Positions 32,468 to 41,383 of a DNA stretch of 64,000 bases are shown here, in pieces. Where the stretch lies: assembly GCA_003045895.1 (NCBI GenBank), contig PZPC01000002.1, forward strand, positions 1 to 64,000. The letters are read 5' to 3'. This DNA is from Bacteroidota bacterium (GTDB lineage Bacteria > Bacteroidota > Bacteroidia > Chitinophagales > Saprospiraceae). Made by a program: the position numbers and the translations under genes. How positions within the stretch are numbered: the stretch's first letter is position 1; every line of letters begins with the position of its first letter. The notes beneath the pieces were generated by a model, which had not been told where the DNA came from, made no database searches, and worked only from the letters and a program-made list of their open reading frames with translations.

Positions 32468-33298
32468 TTACTGCTGCGGGAAAGTCTTGAGGAAAAATTT
32501 CTTCATCTCTTCCCACGACTGCTTATCGGCCGCTTCGTTGTAGGCCAGGGGGAGGTTGAATTTCTCGCCTTTTGCCGTGGCTCCCTTATCCGTGAACGCG
32601 TGTACCGCTCCGGGATAGTTGATGAGCTGGTAATCGGCTTTGGCGCTGTCCATCGCGGTGGTGTAGGCCGTAATTTGCTCCTGGGTCACGAATGGATCGT
32701 CGGCACCATTGAGCACCAGCACACGGGCTTTGATCTTGCCTGCTTCGGGCATCACGGGCAACCCCAGGCTCCCGTGAAAAGACACCACGCCGTCCAGGTC
32801 GACGCCATCATCGGCCATGGCCAATACCACCCCACCGCCAAAGCAGTACCCAATGGCACCGATCTCATCGGGATTGACGTGGGGATTGTTTTTTAGTTCT
32901 TCCAGAGCTGCCAGAAAGCGGGCTTTGGCCGTCGGGAAATTACCCATCACACTCATCGCAAACTTGCCGGCATCGGCGGGGTGGTCGGCTTGCTTGCCAT
33001 CACCATACATGTCTACGGCAAGGGCTACGTAACCTAGTTCGGCCAGCATCTTGGCGCGTTCGCGGGCGTAGTCGTTGTGGCCCCACCATTCGTGTACCAC
33101 CAGGATACCCGGCTTCTTGACGGTGCTGTTCTTATCGTAGGCCAGGTAACCAATCATCTTGGTCGTATCGGTTTGATAGGTAACGACCTCCCCAACTACT
33201 TCGGGGGCTACCGCTTCTGCGGTGGTTTCCTCGGTTGGAGTACCCGGGCCACAGCTCACCAAGAGGCCCAATAGGACAAAAAATGGAATGGTTTTCAT
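32468..33298 (-). CDS. Dienelactone hydrolase family lipoprotein
   Basis: 276 residues with a lipobox (LLVSC) and a short acidic linker, then an alpha/beta domain with VVHEWWGHNDYAR, the nucleophile motif GYCFGGG (Cys in place of Ser), the acid in NGADDPF and the base in GAVHAFT. This is the Cys-Asp-His triad of dienelactone hydrolases. Export as a lipoprotein suggests an envelope esterase rather than a catabolic enzyme; substrate unknown. It lies between the two metalloprotease paralogues in the opposite direction. Confidence 0.92.
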   Translation of the reverse strand: MKTIPFFVLLGLLVSCGPGTPTEETTAEAVAPEVVGEVVTYQTDTTKMIGYLAYDKNSTVKKPGILVVHEWWGHNDYARERAKMLAELGYVALAVDMYGDGKQADHPADAGKFAMSVMGNFPTAKARFLAALEELKNNPHVNPDEIGAIGYCFGGGVVLAMADDGVDLDGVVSFHGSLGLPVMPEAGKIKARVLVLNGADDPFVTQEQITAYTTAMDSAKADYQLINYPGAVHAFTDKGATAKGEKFNLPLAYNEAADKQSWEEMKKFFLKTFPQQ

Positions 33299-33687
33299 CG
33301 TAAATATTATTTAAGTAATGGAATGTAATAGAGAAATACGATTAAATAACAAATGTTCCTGCCTCGCCGAATTAGAAAAACCAGTCCGCTGCCTGGCCGG
33401 GAGGTCTTGGTAAAAGACCACAGCACAATCAAATTACGCCGTTGACCCAGGCTACCAAACAATCGTTTTATTTCAGCTTCTAAAAACCTCAAAAAGCCCG
33501 GCAAATAAAAATTGGATATTTGTTTATTATTAAAACGCAATTGCGTTTTTTTAGTTAAAAAAAACAAATAATAAATCAAAAAAATCTTTTTTTCGAAATC
33601 GTTTAAAATCTTTGTATATCTTAACGCAATTAAGCAAGCAAATACTCCAGCCACACTTCTTTTTTGTAATTAATAAACTAGCAGATT
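33299..33687. other. AT-rich upstream region of the second metalloprotease gene
   Basis: 389 bases with no supported gene. It contains a perfect 18 bp palindrome at 33532-33549 followed by a T run, which could act as a weak terminator, and an AT-rich imperfect dyad around it. AATCTTTG near 33608 is one base off the -7 consensus and may be the protease promoter. Confidence 0.45.
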
Positions 33688-36348
33688 ATGAAAGTAGTCA
33701 ACTATCTACTACTCCTATGCCTATTCCCTATCCTTTCCTTCGGGCAAGGAATCGTAAGCGAACGGGTACAAAAGGCCGAGACCAAAATGGCTAAGGCCGC
33801 TTATTCGCTCGTAAGCGCAACCGGCCAAAGCCTGAAAGATGCAGGTATCCCGGAAGACGTGCTCGCTGAAGGCATAATGGTCAATTTGAACCAGGCGGCT
33901 ATCCGGGAACTGCAAAATACCCGGCCGGAATTACTGGAACTTCGCTTCCCCCTGCCGGGCCTGGGCGAAACCAGCGTAACCCTGATCCCGAATAAGGTGT
34001 TGACCGACGACTTCATCCTGCGCACCAGCGACGGCCGAATACGCGATTACCAACCTGGTTTATACTACTATGGCACGGTGACCAACGACCCGCATACCCT
34101 GGTAGCCATCAGCATCTTCGACCAGGAAATACACGGCTTGATCAGCACGGACCGCGGCACTTTTGTCATCGGCAAACTGGAAGAACCAGGTAGCGAACAG
34201 CACCTCATCTACAACGACCGCGATTACAAGCTGGCCTTCGACCTGGACTGCGGCACCGCAGACGACGGCGTAGGCTACAAGCCCAGCGAGCTCACTTATG
34301 ACGATACCAAGGCCGTGGGTGACTGTGTCCGGGTGTACATTGAAATAGACGACGATATTGTGACGCAAAAAGGGGGCGCAACGAATGCCACCAATTACAT
34401 CACCGGTCTGTTCAACGAAGTGATTACGCTGTACGCCAATGATGCCCTGGGTATGGTCGTCTCTGAAATTAAGGCCTGGAATACGCCAGCTCCTTATTCC
34501 GGAAGTTCTTCCAGCGCCATGCTCAGTTCTTACCAGGCCAATACCGGGGCCTTCAACGGAGACCTTAGCCATTTGGTATCCTACCAGGCCAGTGGTGGCA
34601 TCGCCGCCGGTTTTGCGGGTATCTGTGCCGCCAACCCCGACAACTCCAAGTGTTTTAGCAGCATTGATGCGTCTTATGCCAGTGTGCCAACCTATTCCTG
34701 GTCTGTCATGGTGTCTACCCACGAGATGGGGCACCTCATCGGCTCGCGCCACACGCACGCCTGTGTCTGGAACGGCAACAACACAGCCATTGATGGTTGT
34801 TCTGGTAGTACAGAAGGCAGCTGCGCTTTACCCGGTTATCCTTCCGGAGGGGGTACGATTATGAGTTATTGCCACCTCCAGAGTGTGGGCATTAACCTCA
34901 ACAATGGCTTTGGCCCGCAGCCACGGGCTGTGATTTTGAACAGCGTCAGTAATGGGACCTGCCTTTCTGCTTGTGGCGGCGGCGGTGGCCCTACCTGTTT
35001 CGACGGTGTCCAGAACGGGGATGAAACCGGCGTAGACTGTGGCGGCTCCAGCTGTGCAGCTTGCCCTACTCCTTGTACCGACAACGTAGTGACCATATCC
35101 ATCACCCTCGACAACTACCCCGAAGAAACGAGCTGGACCCTCCGCAATTCCAGCAATGTGGTGGTGGCTTCCGGCGGCACCTACGGCGCGCAGCCCGATG
35201 GGTCGACCGTAGTGGTGACGGAGTGCCTGTTAAATGGCTGTTATGACTTCACCATCTCCGATTCGTACGGCGACGGCATCTGCTGTACCTACGGCAGTGG
35301 CAGCTATACCGTTTCTGCGGGTGGCAGCACCGTAGCCAGTGGCGGATCCTTCACCAGCAGCGAAACCACGAATTTCTGCGTAGGCGGCAGTGCCCCTGTT
35401 CCCGGCTGTACGGATCCGAGTGCCCACAATTACAATCCTGCGGCAACCGTGGATGATGGCAGTTGTGTAACCTGTTCGGACGGTGTGCAGAATGGCGACG
35501 AAACGGGTGTAGACTGTGGCGGATCCTTGTGCGACGCTTGCCCAACGGGTGGTGGCTCCACGCTCCTGCTCGGTTCCTACTTCGAAACCGGCTGGGACGG
35601 CTGGGCCGACGGCGGTAGCGATTGTGCACGCTACGGGGGCTCGCGTTCCTGGGAAGGAACCTACTCTATCCAAATTCGCGACAATTCCGGTACGGCATCT
35701 TCCATGACCTCGCCGACGCTTAACTTAAGCGGCTACAGCAGCATGGAGGTGACCTTCTTTTTCTACGCCAACAGCATGGAAAATGGCGAAGATTTCTGGG
35801 TGCGCTACTACAATGGTTCCACCTGGACAACGGTGGCCACCTATGCCAGGCCTAGCTTTAATAACAATACCTTCTACACGGCCACGGTGACCCTAACCAG
35901 CGCGCAGGTGAACTTCGCCTCCAACGCCCAGATTAGGTTCCAATGTGATGCCAGTGACAATAGCGACCAGATTTACATTGATCAGGTCACAGTCACCGCA
36001 TTTTCTGGTGCGCTGGTGGAGGACGGCCCCGTGCTGACGACCGTCACGCCACTGGGTGAACGGGAACCAGGTGCCCCCCTTGCGCAAGGCCTCCTGCAGC
36101 AGGGTGTGGAAGCGCCCGCAGGCCAGGTGCTCCTGTTCCCGAATCCGGTAACGGATGTGCTCCAGGTTCGCGCCGATGGCGAAATGCAGTCGATCCGCCT
36201 AATGTCTGCTACGGGGCAGGTGCTGCGGCAGGTCAAGCTGGCCAGCGAACAAGCTGCCCTCAACCTTTCTGAGCTCACCCCCGGCATGTATTACCTCCTC
36301 ATCGAAGTGAACGGAGAGATGCAACCGCAGCGGTTTGTGAAGCATTAA
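33688..36348 (+). CDS. Secreted M12-like zinc metalloprotease with T9SS sorting domain, paralogue 2
   Basis: 886 residues, with the same architecture as the gene at 29763: signal peptide (to LSFGQ), propeptide-like region, catalytic H345-E-M-G-H349 ... H355 and IMSYCH, Cys repeats, jelly-roll module and a type A T9SS domain (LFPNPVTDVLQVRADG ... PQRFVKH). It differs by an inserted CTDPSAHNYNPAATVDDGSC repeat, a motif common in Bacteroidota surface proteins, which accounts for most of its extra length. High identity with paralogue 1 points to tandem duplication. Confidence 0.93.
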   Translation: MKVVNYLLLLCLFPILSFGQGIVSERVQKAETKMAKAAYSLVSATGQSLKDAGIPEDVLAEGIMVNLNQAAIRELQNTRPELLELRFPLPGLGETSVTLIPNKVLTDDFILRTSDGRIRDYQPGLYYYGTVTNDPHTLVAISIFDQEIHGLISTDRGTFVIGKLEEPGSEQHLIYNDRDYKLAFDLDCGTADDGVGYKPSELTYDDTKAVGDCVRVYIEIDDDIVTQKGGATNATNYITGLFNEVITLYANDALGMVVSEIKAWNTPAPYSGSSSSAMLSSYQANTGAFNGDLSHLVSYQASGGIAAGFAGICAANPDNSKCFSSIDASYASVPTYSWSVMVSTHEMGHLIGSRHTHACVWNGNNTAIDGCSGSTEGSCALPGYPSGGGTIMSYCHLQSVGINLNNGFGPQPRAVILNSVSNGTCLSACGGGGGPTCFDGVQNGDETGVDCGGSSCAACPTPCTDNVVTISITLDNYPEETSWTLRNSSNVVVASGGTYGAQPDGSTVVVTECLLNGCYDFTISDSYGDGICCTYGSGSYTVSAGGSTVASGGSFTSSETTNFCVGGSAPVPGCTDPSAHNYNPAATVDDGSCVTCSDGVQNGDETGVDCGGSLCDACPTGGGSTLLLGSYFETGWDGWADGGSDCARYGGSRSWEGTYSIQIRDNSGTASSMTSPTLNLSGYSSMEVTFFFYANSMENGEDFWVRYYNGSTWTTVATYARPSFNNNTFYTATVTLTSAQVNFASNAQIRFQCDASDNSDQIYIDQVTVTAFSGALVEDGPVLTTVTPLGEREPGAPLAQGLLQQGVEAPAGQVLLFPNPVTDVLQVRADGEMQSIRLMSATGQVLRQVKLASEQAALNLSELTPGMYYLLIEVNGEMQPQRFVKH

Positions 36349-36372
36349 GTATTTTTTAAATAAAAATTGAAG

Positions 36373-36407
36373 AGGGCCTCCCGGATTATCCGGGGGGCCC
36401 TTTGTTT
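36373..36407 (+). terminator. Intrinsic terminator of metalloprotease paralogue 2
   Basis: A GC-rich stem of about 12 bp (5' arm 36373-36385) with a short AT loop lies 24 bases after the stop and is followed by TTTGTTTT. Its counterpart after paralogue 1 has a related GAGGGC core. Confidence 0.75.
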
Positions 36408-36441
36408 TGCTAAAGTTTAAAAACAGGTGAATCCCTTGTGT

Positions 36442-36546
36442 AGACCTCCGAGGTTAATCCTGTTTAAGAGTATTTAGGAGGCAACTTTGCTTTCTCCTTC
36501 AAGTGTAAACCTCGGAGGTCAAAGGGCACTGTCCTCCGAGGTTTAC
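36442..36546. repeat. Cluster of short CCTCCGAGG-type palindromes
   Basis: Three copies of an ACCTCCGAGGT-like motif occur at about 36444-36455, 36508-36519 and 36533-36542. The last two form a perfect 14 bp inverted repeat (36505-36518 and 36533-36546). Related words appear at about 36600 and 32446. The 36408-36736 spacer holds no supported gene; these look like small intergenic repeats. Confidence 0.6.
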
Positions 36547-36736
36547 CCACTCCGCAAAACCATAGCTTCCTTTTCTGCTCTCCGATTAATGGTTCTAACC
36601 TCGGGGGTCTGCCTATCGCTGCTGAGAACCTGCCACCACAGCCCACCGAACCAATAACCTGGCGGAGCAGAGCACAGCGGTGGCGAAATATCATCCGCTA
36701 AAATGAACCTATTTTTTAATCTAAAACGTTATATTT

Positions 36737-37054
36737 ATGATTGTAAAACAAATGCTTATGAGTGCGGTAGAAATACGTACTGAAATTGACCAGCTACTTA
36801 ACAAAATCCAAAGCAATAATGAGTCATTTTTAAAAGTGGTACACTCCATGTTAACGACTTATGTACAGGAACAAGATCCTGTTATTGGTTACAACGCGGC
36901 GGGGAAACCAATGTATGCGAGTGTGGCTAAGGAAGAATTCAAAGCTCGTCACGAAGCAGTTGATCGTGGAGAATTTATCACTCTGGAAGAATTAAAAAAA
37001 GAATCTGAGACATGGCTTCAGAAAACCCCGCTGTGCAATAGGCAATCGCTTTGA
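36737..37054 (+). CDS. Antitoxin-like protein of a decayed RelE-type toxin-antitoxin locus
   Basis: 105 residues. SAVEIRTEIDQLLNKI, SFLKVVHSML, QDPVIGYNAAGKPMYASVAK and the helical FITLEELKKESETWL are typical of antitoxins paired with RelE/ParE toxins in Bacteroidota. The start may be the internal ATG at 36758 (MSAVEIRTEI). After SETWLQKTP the tail (LCNRQSL) does not look native and no intact toxin follows. The missing partner's remnant lies 2 kb away at 39139-39306, so this antitoxin is probably an orphan. Confidence 0.75.
   Translation: MIVKQMLMSAVEIRTEIDQLLNKIQSNNESFLKVVHSMLTTYVQEQDPVIGYNAAGKPMYASVAKEEFKARHEAVDRGEFITLEELKKESETWLQKTPLCNRQSL
36970..37032. repeat. Direct repeat, left copy, within the antitoxin 3' end
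   Basis: About 62 bases (36970-37032) recur at 39098-39160 with only a few mismatches. They encode the antitoxin C-terminal helix and, in another frame, the toxin start (ATG at 37012, then a stop after 9 codons). The repeats bracket the 2 kb insert with the membrane protein. Confidence 0.85.
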
Positions 37055-37542
37055 ATCTTACGGATTGGATGCACTCTTCCGCTGTTTTGATTGAAATGAA
37101 GGTTGGCCCGGCGGTTTGCGACTGGCCGTGGAAAAATATTACCCGCTATTCGTAGACTAGTCTACGAATAAATATCGACAGCAGTCTGTGACTGCGGAGC
37201 TGGCTGGCTACCTCGCTGTTTGCAGCCTGCGGCTACAACCCCCTATCCCCGTGCAGCTGTGCTGCAAAAGCTACGATACCGTATTCTGCGGCCTCCTGGC
37301 CGGAATTATTCCATTGCCGGGCGGGTAAGAAATGTCATAAGTCCTCCTTTGATATTTAATCAAATTCGTCCAGGTAGCGGTATGTTACTGCGGCCGGGAG
37401 GCCGCCTGATACTTCATCGTAGGCTGGAGCCAACGACGATTTTGACAGCCCCTTTTCAAGGAGCACTCCGAAAAAACAATTACATTTAAAGATTATTTTC
37501 TGTCTTGACAAATCGATCAGGACAATTACTTTAAAAACGCGT
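37055..37542. other. Non-coding left part of the 2 kb insert, with a perfect palindrome
   Basis: 488 bases with no supported gene. A perfect 22 bp palindrome lies at 37148-37169, embedded in a CCGCTATTCGTA...CAGCAG segment that has a decayed copy at 39048-39091. Several other short dyads occur (for example around CGGCCGGGAGGCCG at 37392). The last 80 bases are AT-rich and lead into the membrane protein gene. Confidence 0.55.
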
Positions 37543-38928
37543 ATGTTCTCCAACAACAACCGCTCCATCACCTACCTGGGACTCTTCTTCTTCTCTACCC
37601 TCCTGGCCCTATCCTTATATTTTTGGCAAGAGCGGGTCATCATGGTCGATGCCGCCTTCCAGATTTTTTGCGTCATTATGCAGCAAACGCTGGCGATCCA
37701 GGTCGAGCGGTTCAGTGCGGCCATTGTGCAGTTTGTGCCCTTGCTGATGGTAAAAAACAACGTGCCCCTACCCACCATCCTGATGACCTACTCGGCGGCT
37801 TTTGTGGTCTATCCCATGCTGGCTTTTGTGCTGCTCGTGGCGTGGGTGCGCAACCACCGGATGGGGCTGGCGTTAATCCTCTTTTTCGGCCTGTTGCAGG
37901 TACATACCTTCTACTGGATTCAGTCAGAGTTGATCCAGGGGTGTGTGTTTTCCCTCTTTCTTTTGGGGCTTTACAGCCAATGGCCACGGCCAAAGTTCGG
38001 GGGGGGGGTAGCTTATGCGCTGCTGGTAGTGGTGGTGGTTTATGCGCATCCGTTGGCCGTGGCGGCATTGCTGTTCGGTTTGGAGTATTTATACCTGGAC
38101 GATGCGCGCTACCGAAAAGCGCCCTGCTGGTATATGCTCGCTTTTATCGTGGTGGTGCTGGGGTACAAATATTTTTTGGCGCCCCTCGGTGATTACGACC
38201 AAACGGCCATCGCCAAAGCCAATGGGCTCGGCAATAAGTTGCTCCATTTTTTTGAACTCCAAAGTGTCGAGTCTTTTTTCTCCCGGCTAATCAGTACCTA
38301 TTATCTGTTGTTGCCTGCGGTGGTGGCCCTTATGTATCTTTTTGTGCGCGAAAGGCTGTGGTTGAAGCTGGCCTGGACCATGACCGCCATTGTCAGTTGG
38401 CTGGTCCTCATCTTAACGACCCACGAATGGGGGGCCGAACAGCTCTACATCGAGAGTTTTTACCTCATGCTGGGCGTTTTTGTGGGTATTCCACTGGCGT
38501 GGGACGGTTGGCCCCGGTTGCCCAAATGGTGGTTGGGGCCGTTGCTGCTGGTCGTCGTTATGAGCGTACGCGTAGGCCAGATTTGGGAAGCCCGCAGCAC
38601 TTACGTGAAACGCCTGGAGTGGAACCAGGCCATGCTGGCGAAGATGGAGCAATACCCCGAGCAACGTTTTTATATTTGGCAAAAAGATGTCCCGATGAAT
38701 TTGTTGCAATTTACCTGGGGCGCCGCTTTCGAAAGCATGCTATTAGCGGGTATTAAAGACCAAGACCATCCCAAAACCTTATTCATCATGGACGCCGGAG
38801 ACAAAGACCCCGGCTATCTCATTCAATTGCAAGACGTGGTTCCCACTAAGATGGGATTTTTTGAATACGCAAAGCTGCAGCCGTATTTCCCTTTTCACGA
38901 CAATACGCCGCTTCGGCTTTTGGAGTAG
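37543..38928 (+). CDS. Polytopic membrane protein, function unknown
   Basis: 461 residues with about ten hydrophobic helices from residue 10 to 355 and a soluble C-terminal ~110 residues. The layout resembles GT-C-type glycosyltransferases or O-antigen-like membrane proteins, but no DxD-type catalytic signature is convincing and I do not recognise the family. It lies in a 2 kb segment flanked by duplicated antitoxin sequence, with no obvious partner gene. Confidence 0.75.
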   Translation: MFSNNNRSITYLGLFFFSTLLALSLYFWQERVIMVDAAFQIFCVIMQQTLAIQVERFSAAIVQFVPLLMVKNNVPLPTILMTYSAAFVVYPMLAFVLLVAWVRNHRMGLALILFFGLLQVHTFYWIQSELIQGCVFSLFLLGLYSQWPRPKFGGGVAYALLVVVVVYAHPLAVAALLFGLEYLYLDDARYRKAPCWYMLAFIVVVLGYKYFLAPLGDYDQTAIAKANGLGNKLLHFFELQSVESFFSRLISTYYLLLPAVVALMYLFVRERLWLKLAWTMTAIVSWLVLILTTHEWGAEQLYIESFYLMLGVFVGIPLAWDGWPRLPKWWLGPLLLVVVMSVRVGQIWEARSTYVKRLEWNQAMLAKMEQYPEQRFYIWQKDVPMNLLQFTWGAAFESMLLAGIKDQDHPKTLFIMDAGDKDPGYLIQLQDVVPTKMGFFEYAKLQPYFPFHDNTPLRLLE

Positions 38929-39097
38929 TAGGCATTGAAAACGTTTGATGACCCCTGCTCGTGAGGGTCTGTGACCTGCAACGCAATGTCTGCAAGTTTT
39001 GCAACTTGGGTATACTACAAAACCCCGCTGCACCTAGTCTGTCCTAGCCGCTATTCGTAAATTGCATCTACAAATCCGTACAGATCAGCAGTTTACT
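38929..39097. other. Non-coding right part of the 2 kb insert
   Basis: No gene. It contains the decayed copy (39048-39091) of the palindrome-bearing segment at 37143-37185 and a short AAAACCCCGCTG word shared with 37022-37033. Confidence 0.5.
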
Positions 39098-39194
39098 AGA
39101 ATTTATCTCACTGGAAGAATTAAAAAAAGAATCTGAGACATGGCTTCAGACAACCCCACCTATTTTATCGTTGTGTGTTGGTATTAAAAGGTAA
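39098..39194 (+). pseudogene. Antitoxin C-terminal fragment (duplicate)
   Basis: Encodes EFISLEELKKESETWLQTTP and then an unrelated tail to a stop at 39192-39194; no start. It duplicates the end of the antitoxin gene at 36737-37054 with three or four substitutions, so it is a leftover of the original antitoxin end next to the toxin. Confidence 0.75.
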
Positions 39195-39306
39195 ATACCG
39201 AATCATTTATACTATTGTTGAAACCAAGACAGAAGTCCGGGTGATCGACATCAATCGCAGTAGCCGAGGACCGGAATATATGGAACAAGTCAAGAAAAGG
39301 CGTTAA
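39139..39306 (+). pseudogene. RelE/ParE-type toxin remnant with internal deletion
   Basis: A plausible toxin start (ATG 39139, MASDNPTYFIVVCWY) overlaps the antitoxin fragment, as in intact loci, but stops after 15 codons. The other frame continues from 39181 with LKGKYRIIYTIVE and VIDINRSSRGPEYMEQV to a TAA at 39304-39306, the typical end of RelE-type toxins. About 60-70 central residues are missing, so no functional toxin can be made. Confidence 0.75.
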
Positions 39307-39373
39307 GCGGCGGTAGCCTACGCTTGCTCACTAAAGCGGTGTTCGGCGCAGCTTCTGATTTATCAATCGCCCC

Positions 39374-40246
39374 TTAACTCGTCACCGAACAAATCCCCAC
39401 CCCCTCGGCCAGCGCCGCCAACTTATCGTCGTAGGTGGGAATAAATTCCTGACCCAGGTAGCCCGTGTAGCCGGTTGCGGCGATGGCCCTGACTACCGCC
39501 GGGTAGTTAATTTCCTGGCTGGCGTTGATCTCGTGGCGCCCTGGTACCCCGCCCGTATGGTAGTGTGCCAGGTGGGTGTGGTGCGTTTGAATGGTGCGGA
39601 TGAGGTCGCCTTCCATGATCTGCATGTGATAAATATCGTAGAGCAACCGGAAATGCGGCGAGCCGATTTTATTCACCAGCGCGACCCCCCATTCGGTGTG
39701 GTCGGCCATGTAGTCGCGGTGATCGACTTTGCTGTTGAGGAGTTCCATAATGAGGGTCACCCCGGCGCTTTCGGCGATGCGCACCAGGGGTTCCAGTCCG
39801 CGGGCGCAATTTTCCAGTCCTTTGTCATCGCGCATCCCCCGGCGGTTGCCGCTGAAGCAGATGACGTTTGGGATGCTGGCGTCGGCGGCCTGGCGGATGA
39901 GTGCCGGGTACTGTGCTTGCAGGCGGGCGTGTTGCTGGCGGTCGTTGAACCCGTCGGGTATGCGGATAAAATCGGCGGTAGCCACCGCGCAGCCCAGGCC
40001 CGCTTTCAGGACGATGGGCCACTCGTCGGGCTTGAGCAGTTCGATGCTCTGCAGGCCGATATCCTGGCCGCGTTCGCAAAGTTCTTCCAGCGGAATACCC
40101 TGGTAGCACCACCGGCAAGCCGAATGCCGGAAGGGTTGTTCGGAAGCAAGCGGCAGGGCAGCCTCGGTAGCCCACACGGCGTGGCCGAGGGCGAGGGCAC
40201 CCGCACTGAGCAGGGAGCCCCGGAGGAGTTGGCGGCGGTTCATCAT
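39374..40246 (-). CDS. Tat-exported hydroxypyruvate isomerase-like TIM barrel protein
   Basis: 290 residues. N-terminal MMNRRQLLRGSL followed by a hydrophobic stretch is a twin-arginine signal. The barrel resembles hydroxypyruvate isomerase: metal-ligand Glu in LIMELLNSKVDH, the segment LLYDIYHMQIMEGDLIRTI, H-x-H in TGGVPGRHEIN and the C-terminal GYTGYLGQEFIP. In this phylum such exported isomerase-like proteins are numerous and act on sugars or cyclitols; the substrate is not known here. A second start codon (the next Met) is also possible. Confidence 0.88.
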   Translation of the reverse strand: MMNRRQLLRGSLLSAGALALGHAVWATEAALPLASEQPFRHSACRWCYQGIPLEELCERGQDIGLQSIELLKPDEWPIVLKAGLGCAVATADFIRIPDGFNDRQQHARLQAQYPALIRQAADASIPNVICFSGNRRGMRDDKGLENCARGLEPLVRIAESAGVTLIMELLNSKVDHRDYMADHTEWGVALVNKIGSPHFRLLYDIYHMQIMEGDLIRTIQTHHTHLAHYHTGGVPGRHEINASQEINYPAVVRAIAATGYTGYLGQEFIPTYDDKLAALAEGVGICSVTS

Positions 40247-40379
40247 CTTTCAAAGATAAAAGAAATTTGGTTTACAGAGGGTGTCTCTACAGGCGAAGAA
40301 GGGAAGGATTCGAAGTCGGAAGTAAAGGCCGTGCAAAGGTGGGAAAGTGTAAACACTCTCGTCGGACTATTGACGGTCA

Positions 40380-40432
40380 AAAGTCTTCCTTTGGAGGAGG
40401 TGGCACGCCCGGGCGTGCCGGAGGAGGAAAGA
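40380..40432. repeat. Intergenic palindromic repeat, copy 1
   Basis: 53 bases identical, except for one base, to 47116-47168. The core is a perfect 18 bp palindrome, GGCACGCCCGGGCGTGCC (40402-40419), flanked by TCCTTTGGAGGAGGT and GGAGGAGGAAAG. It lies in the spacer between the isomerase and lgt genes. Confidence 0.85.
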
Positions 40433-40488
40433 ATCCCGACACTGATTTTTTTTTCCGACCTTGTGGGCCAACCAACCCCCAACCTGTT

Positions 40489-41304
40489 ATGCAGCTTTTC
40501 TTGCTCGCCATAGAATGGACCGCTTCTCCGGAGATCGTACAAATTGGCCCCCTCAGCTTGCGCTGGTACGGATTGCTCTTCGCCCTCGGCTTTTTGCTGG
40601 GCTTGTTTATGGTCCGGCGCATGTTCCTGGCCGAGAAGGCGCCGGAAGAATGGCTCGACAAATGTTTCATGTACATGGTGATCGGCACCATCATCGGTGC
40701 GCGGTTGGGACACGTTTTTTTCTACGACTGGGGTTACTACAGCCAGCACCTGGGCGAAATCCCGCAGATTTGGAAAGGCGGCCTCGCCAGCCACGGTGGC
40801 GCCATCGGGATCATCATCGCCCTGTGGTTTTTTTCCCGCAACGTCTCGAAGAAGCCCCTCTTATGGATCCTCGACAAGGTAGTGGTCCCGACGGCGCTGG
40901 CAGCCTGCTTCATTCGGCTGGGTAACCTGATGAACTCCGAAATCCTGGGCAAACCCACGGGCAACGACAGCGGTTTCATCTTCAAGCTCGTCGACGACGT
41001 GCCCCGCCATCCGGCGCAGCTGTATGAATCGGTAGCCTACCTCCTCCTTTTTGGCCTGCTCTATTACACTTACTGGTATACCGATAAGGTTAAAAAACAA
41101 GGCTACATCTTTGGTATGTTCCTGGTCTTTGCCTTCGTTGCCCGCATGATTATCGAAAACTTCAAAGCCAGCCAGGGTGGGTTTGAGACGGCTTTCGGCA
41201 ATGTCCTGAGCACCGGTCAATTGCTGAGTATCCCCTTCCTGATCGCCGGTTTGTATTTCATGTTCCGGCCCGATCCGAAGGCCAGCAAAGCACCTTCCGC
41301 TTAA
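40489..41304 (+). CDS. lgt: Prolipoprotein diacylglyceryl transferase
   Basis: Transfers diacylglyceryl to the lipobox cysteine of prolipoproteins at the inner membrane, the first step of lipoprotein maturation. 271 residues with about seven transmembrane helices. LRWYGLLFALGF, GARLGHVFFYD, GGLASHGGAIG, CFIRLGNLMNSEILGKPT (signature arginine) and RHPAQLYESV match Lgt. The frame is open upstream to 40267 through the repeat region; ATG 40489 gives the normal N-terminus. Many predicted lipoproteins in this window would be its substrates. Confidence 0.96.
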   Translation: MQLFLLAIEWTASPEIVQIGPLSLRWYGLLFALGFLLGLFMVRRMFLAEKAPEEWLDKCFMYMVIGTIIGARLGHVFFYDWGYYSQHLGEIPQIWKGGLASHGGAIGIIIALWFFSRNVSKKPLLWILDKVVVPTALAACFIRLGNLMNSEILGKPTGNDSGFIFKLVDDVPRHPAQLYESVAYLLLFGLLYYTYWYTDKVKKQGYIFGMFLVFAFVARMIIENFKASQGGFETAFGNVLSTGQLLSIPFLIAGLYFMFRPDPKASKAPSA

Positions 41305-41383
41305 ATATGTCTTGAGCAGGACGCTTGCCCCGGAGAATAGTTGCTATAATTGTGCGCTATTTCCCTTTGTTATGCACAATGCT

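Noticed and set aside
36464-36694. 76-codon minus-strand ORF
   Set aside because: It overlaps the cluster of palindromic CCTCCGAGG words and has no protein-like features.
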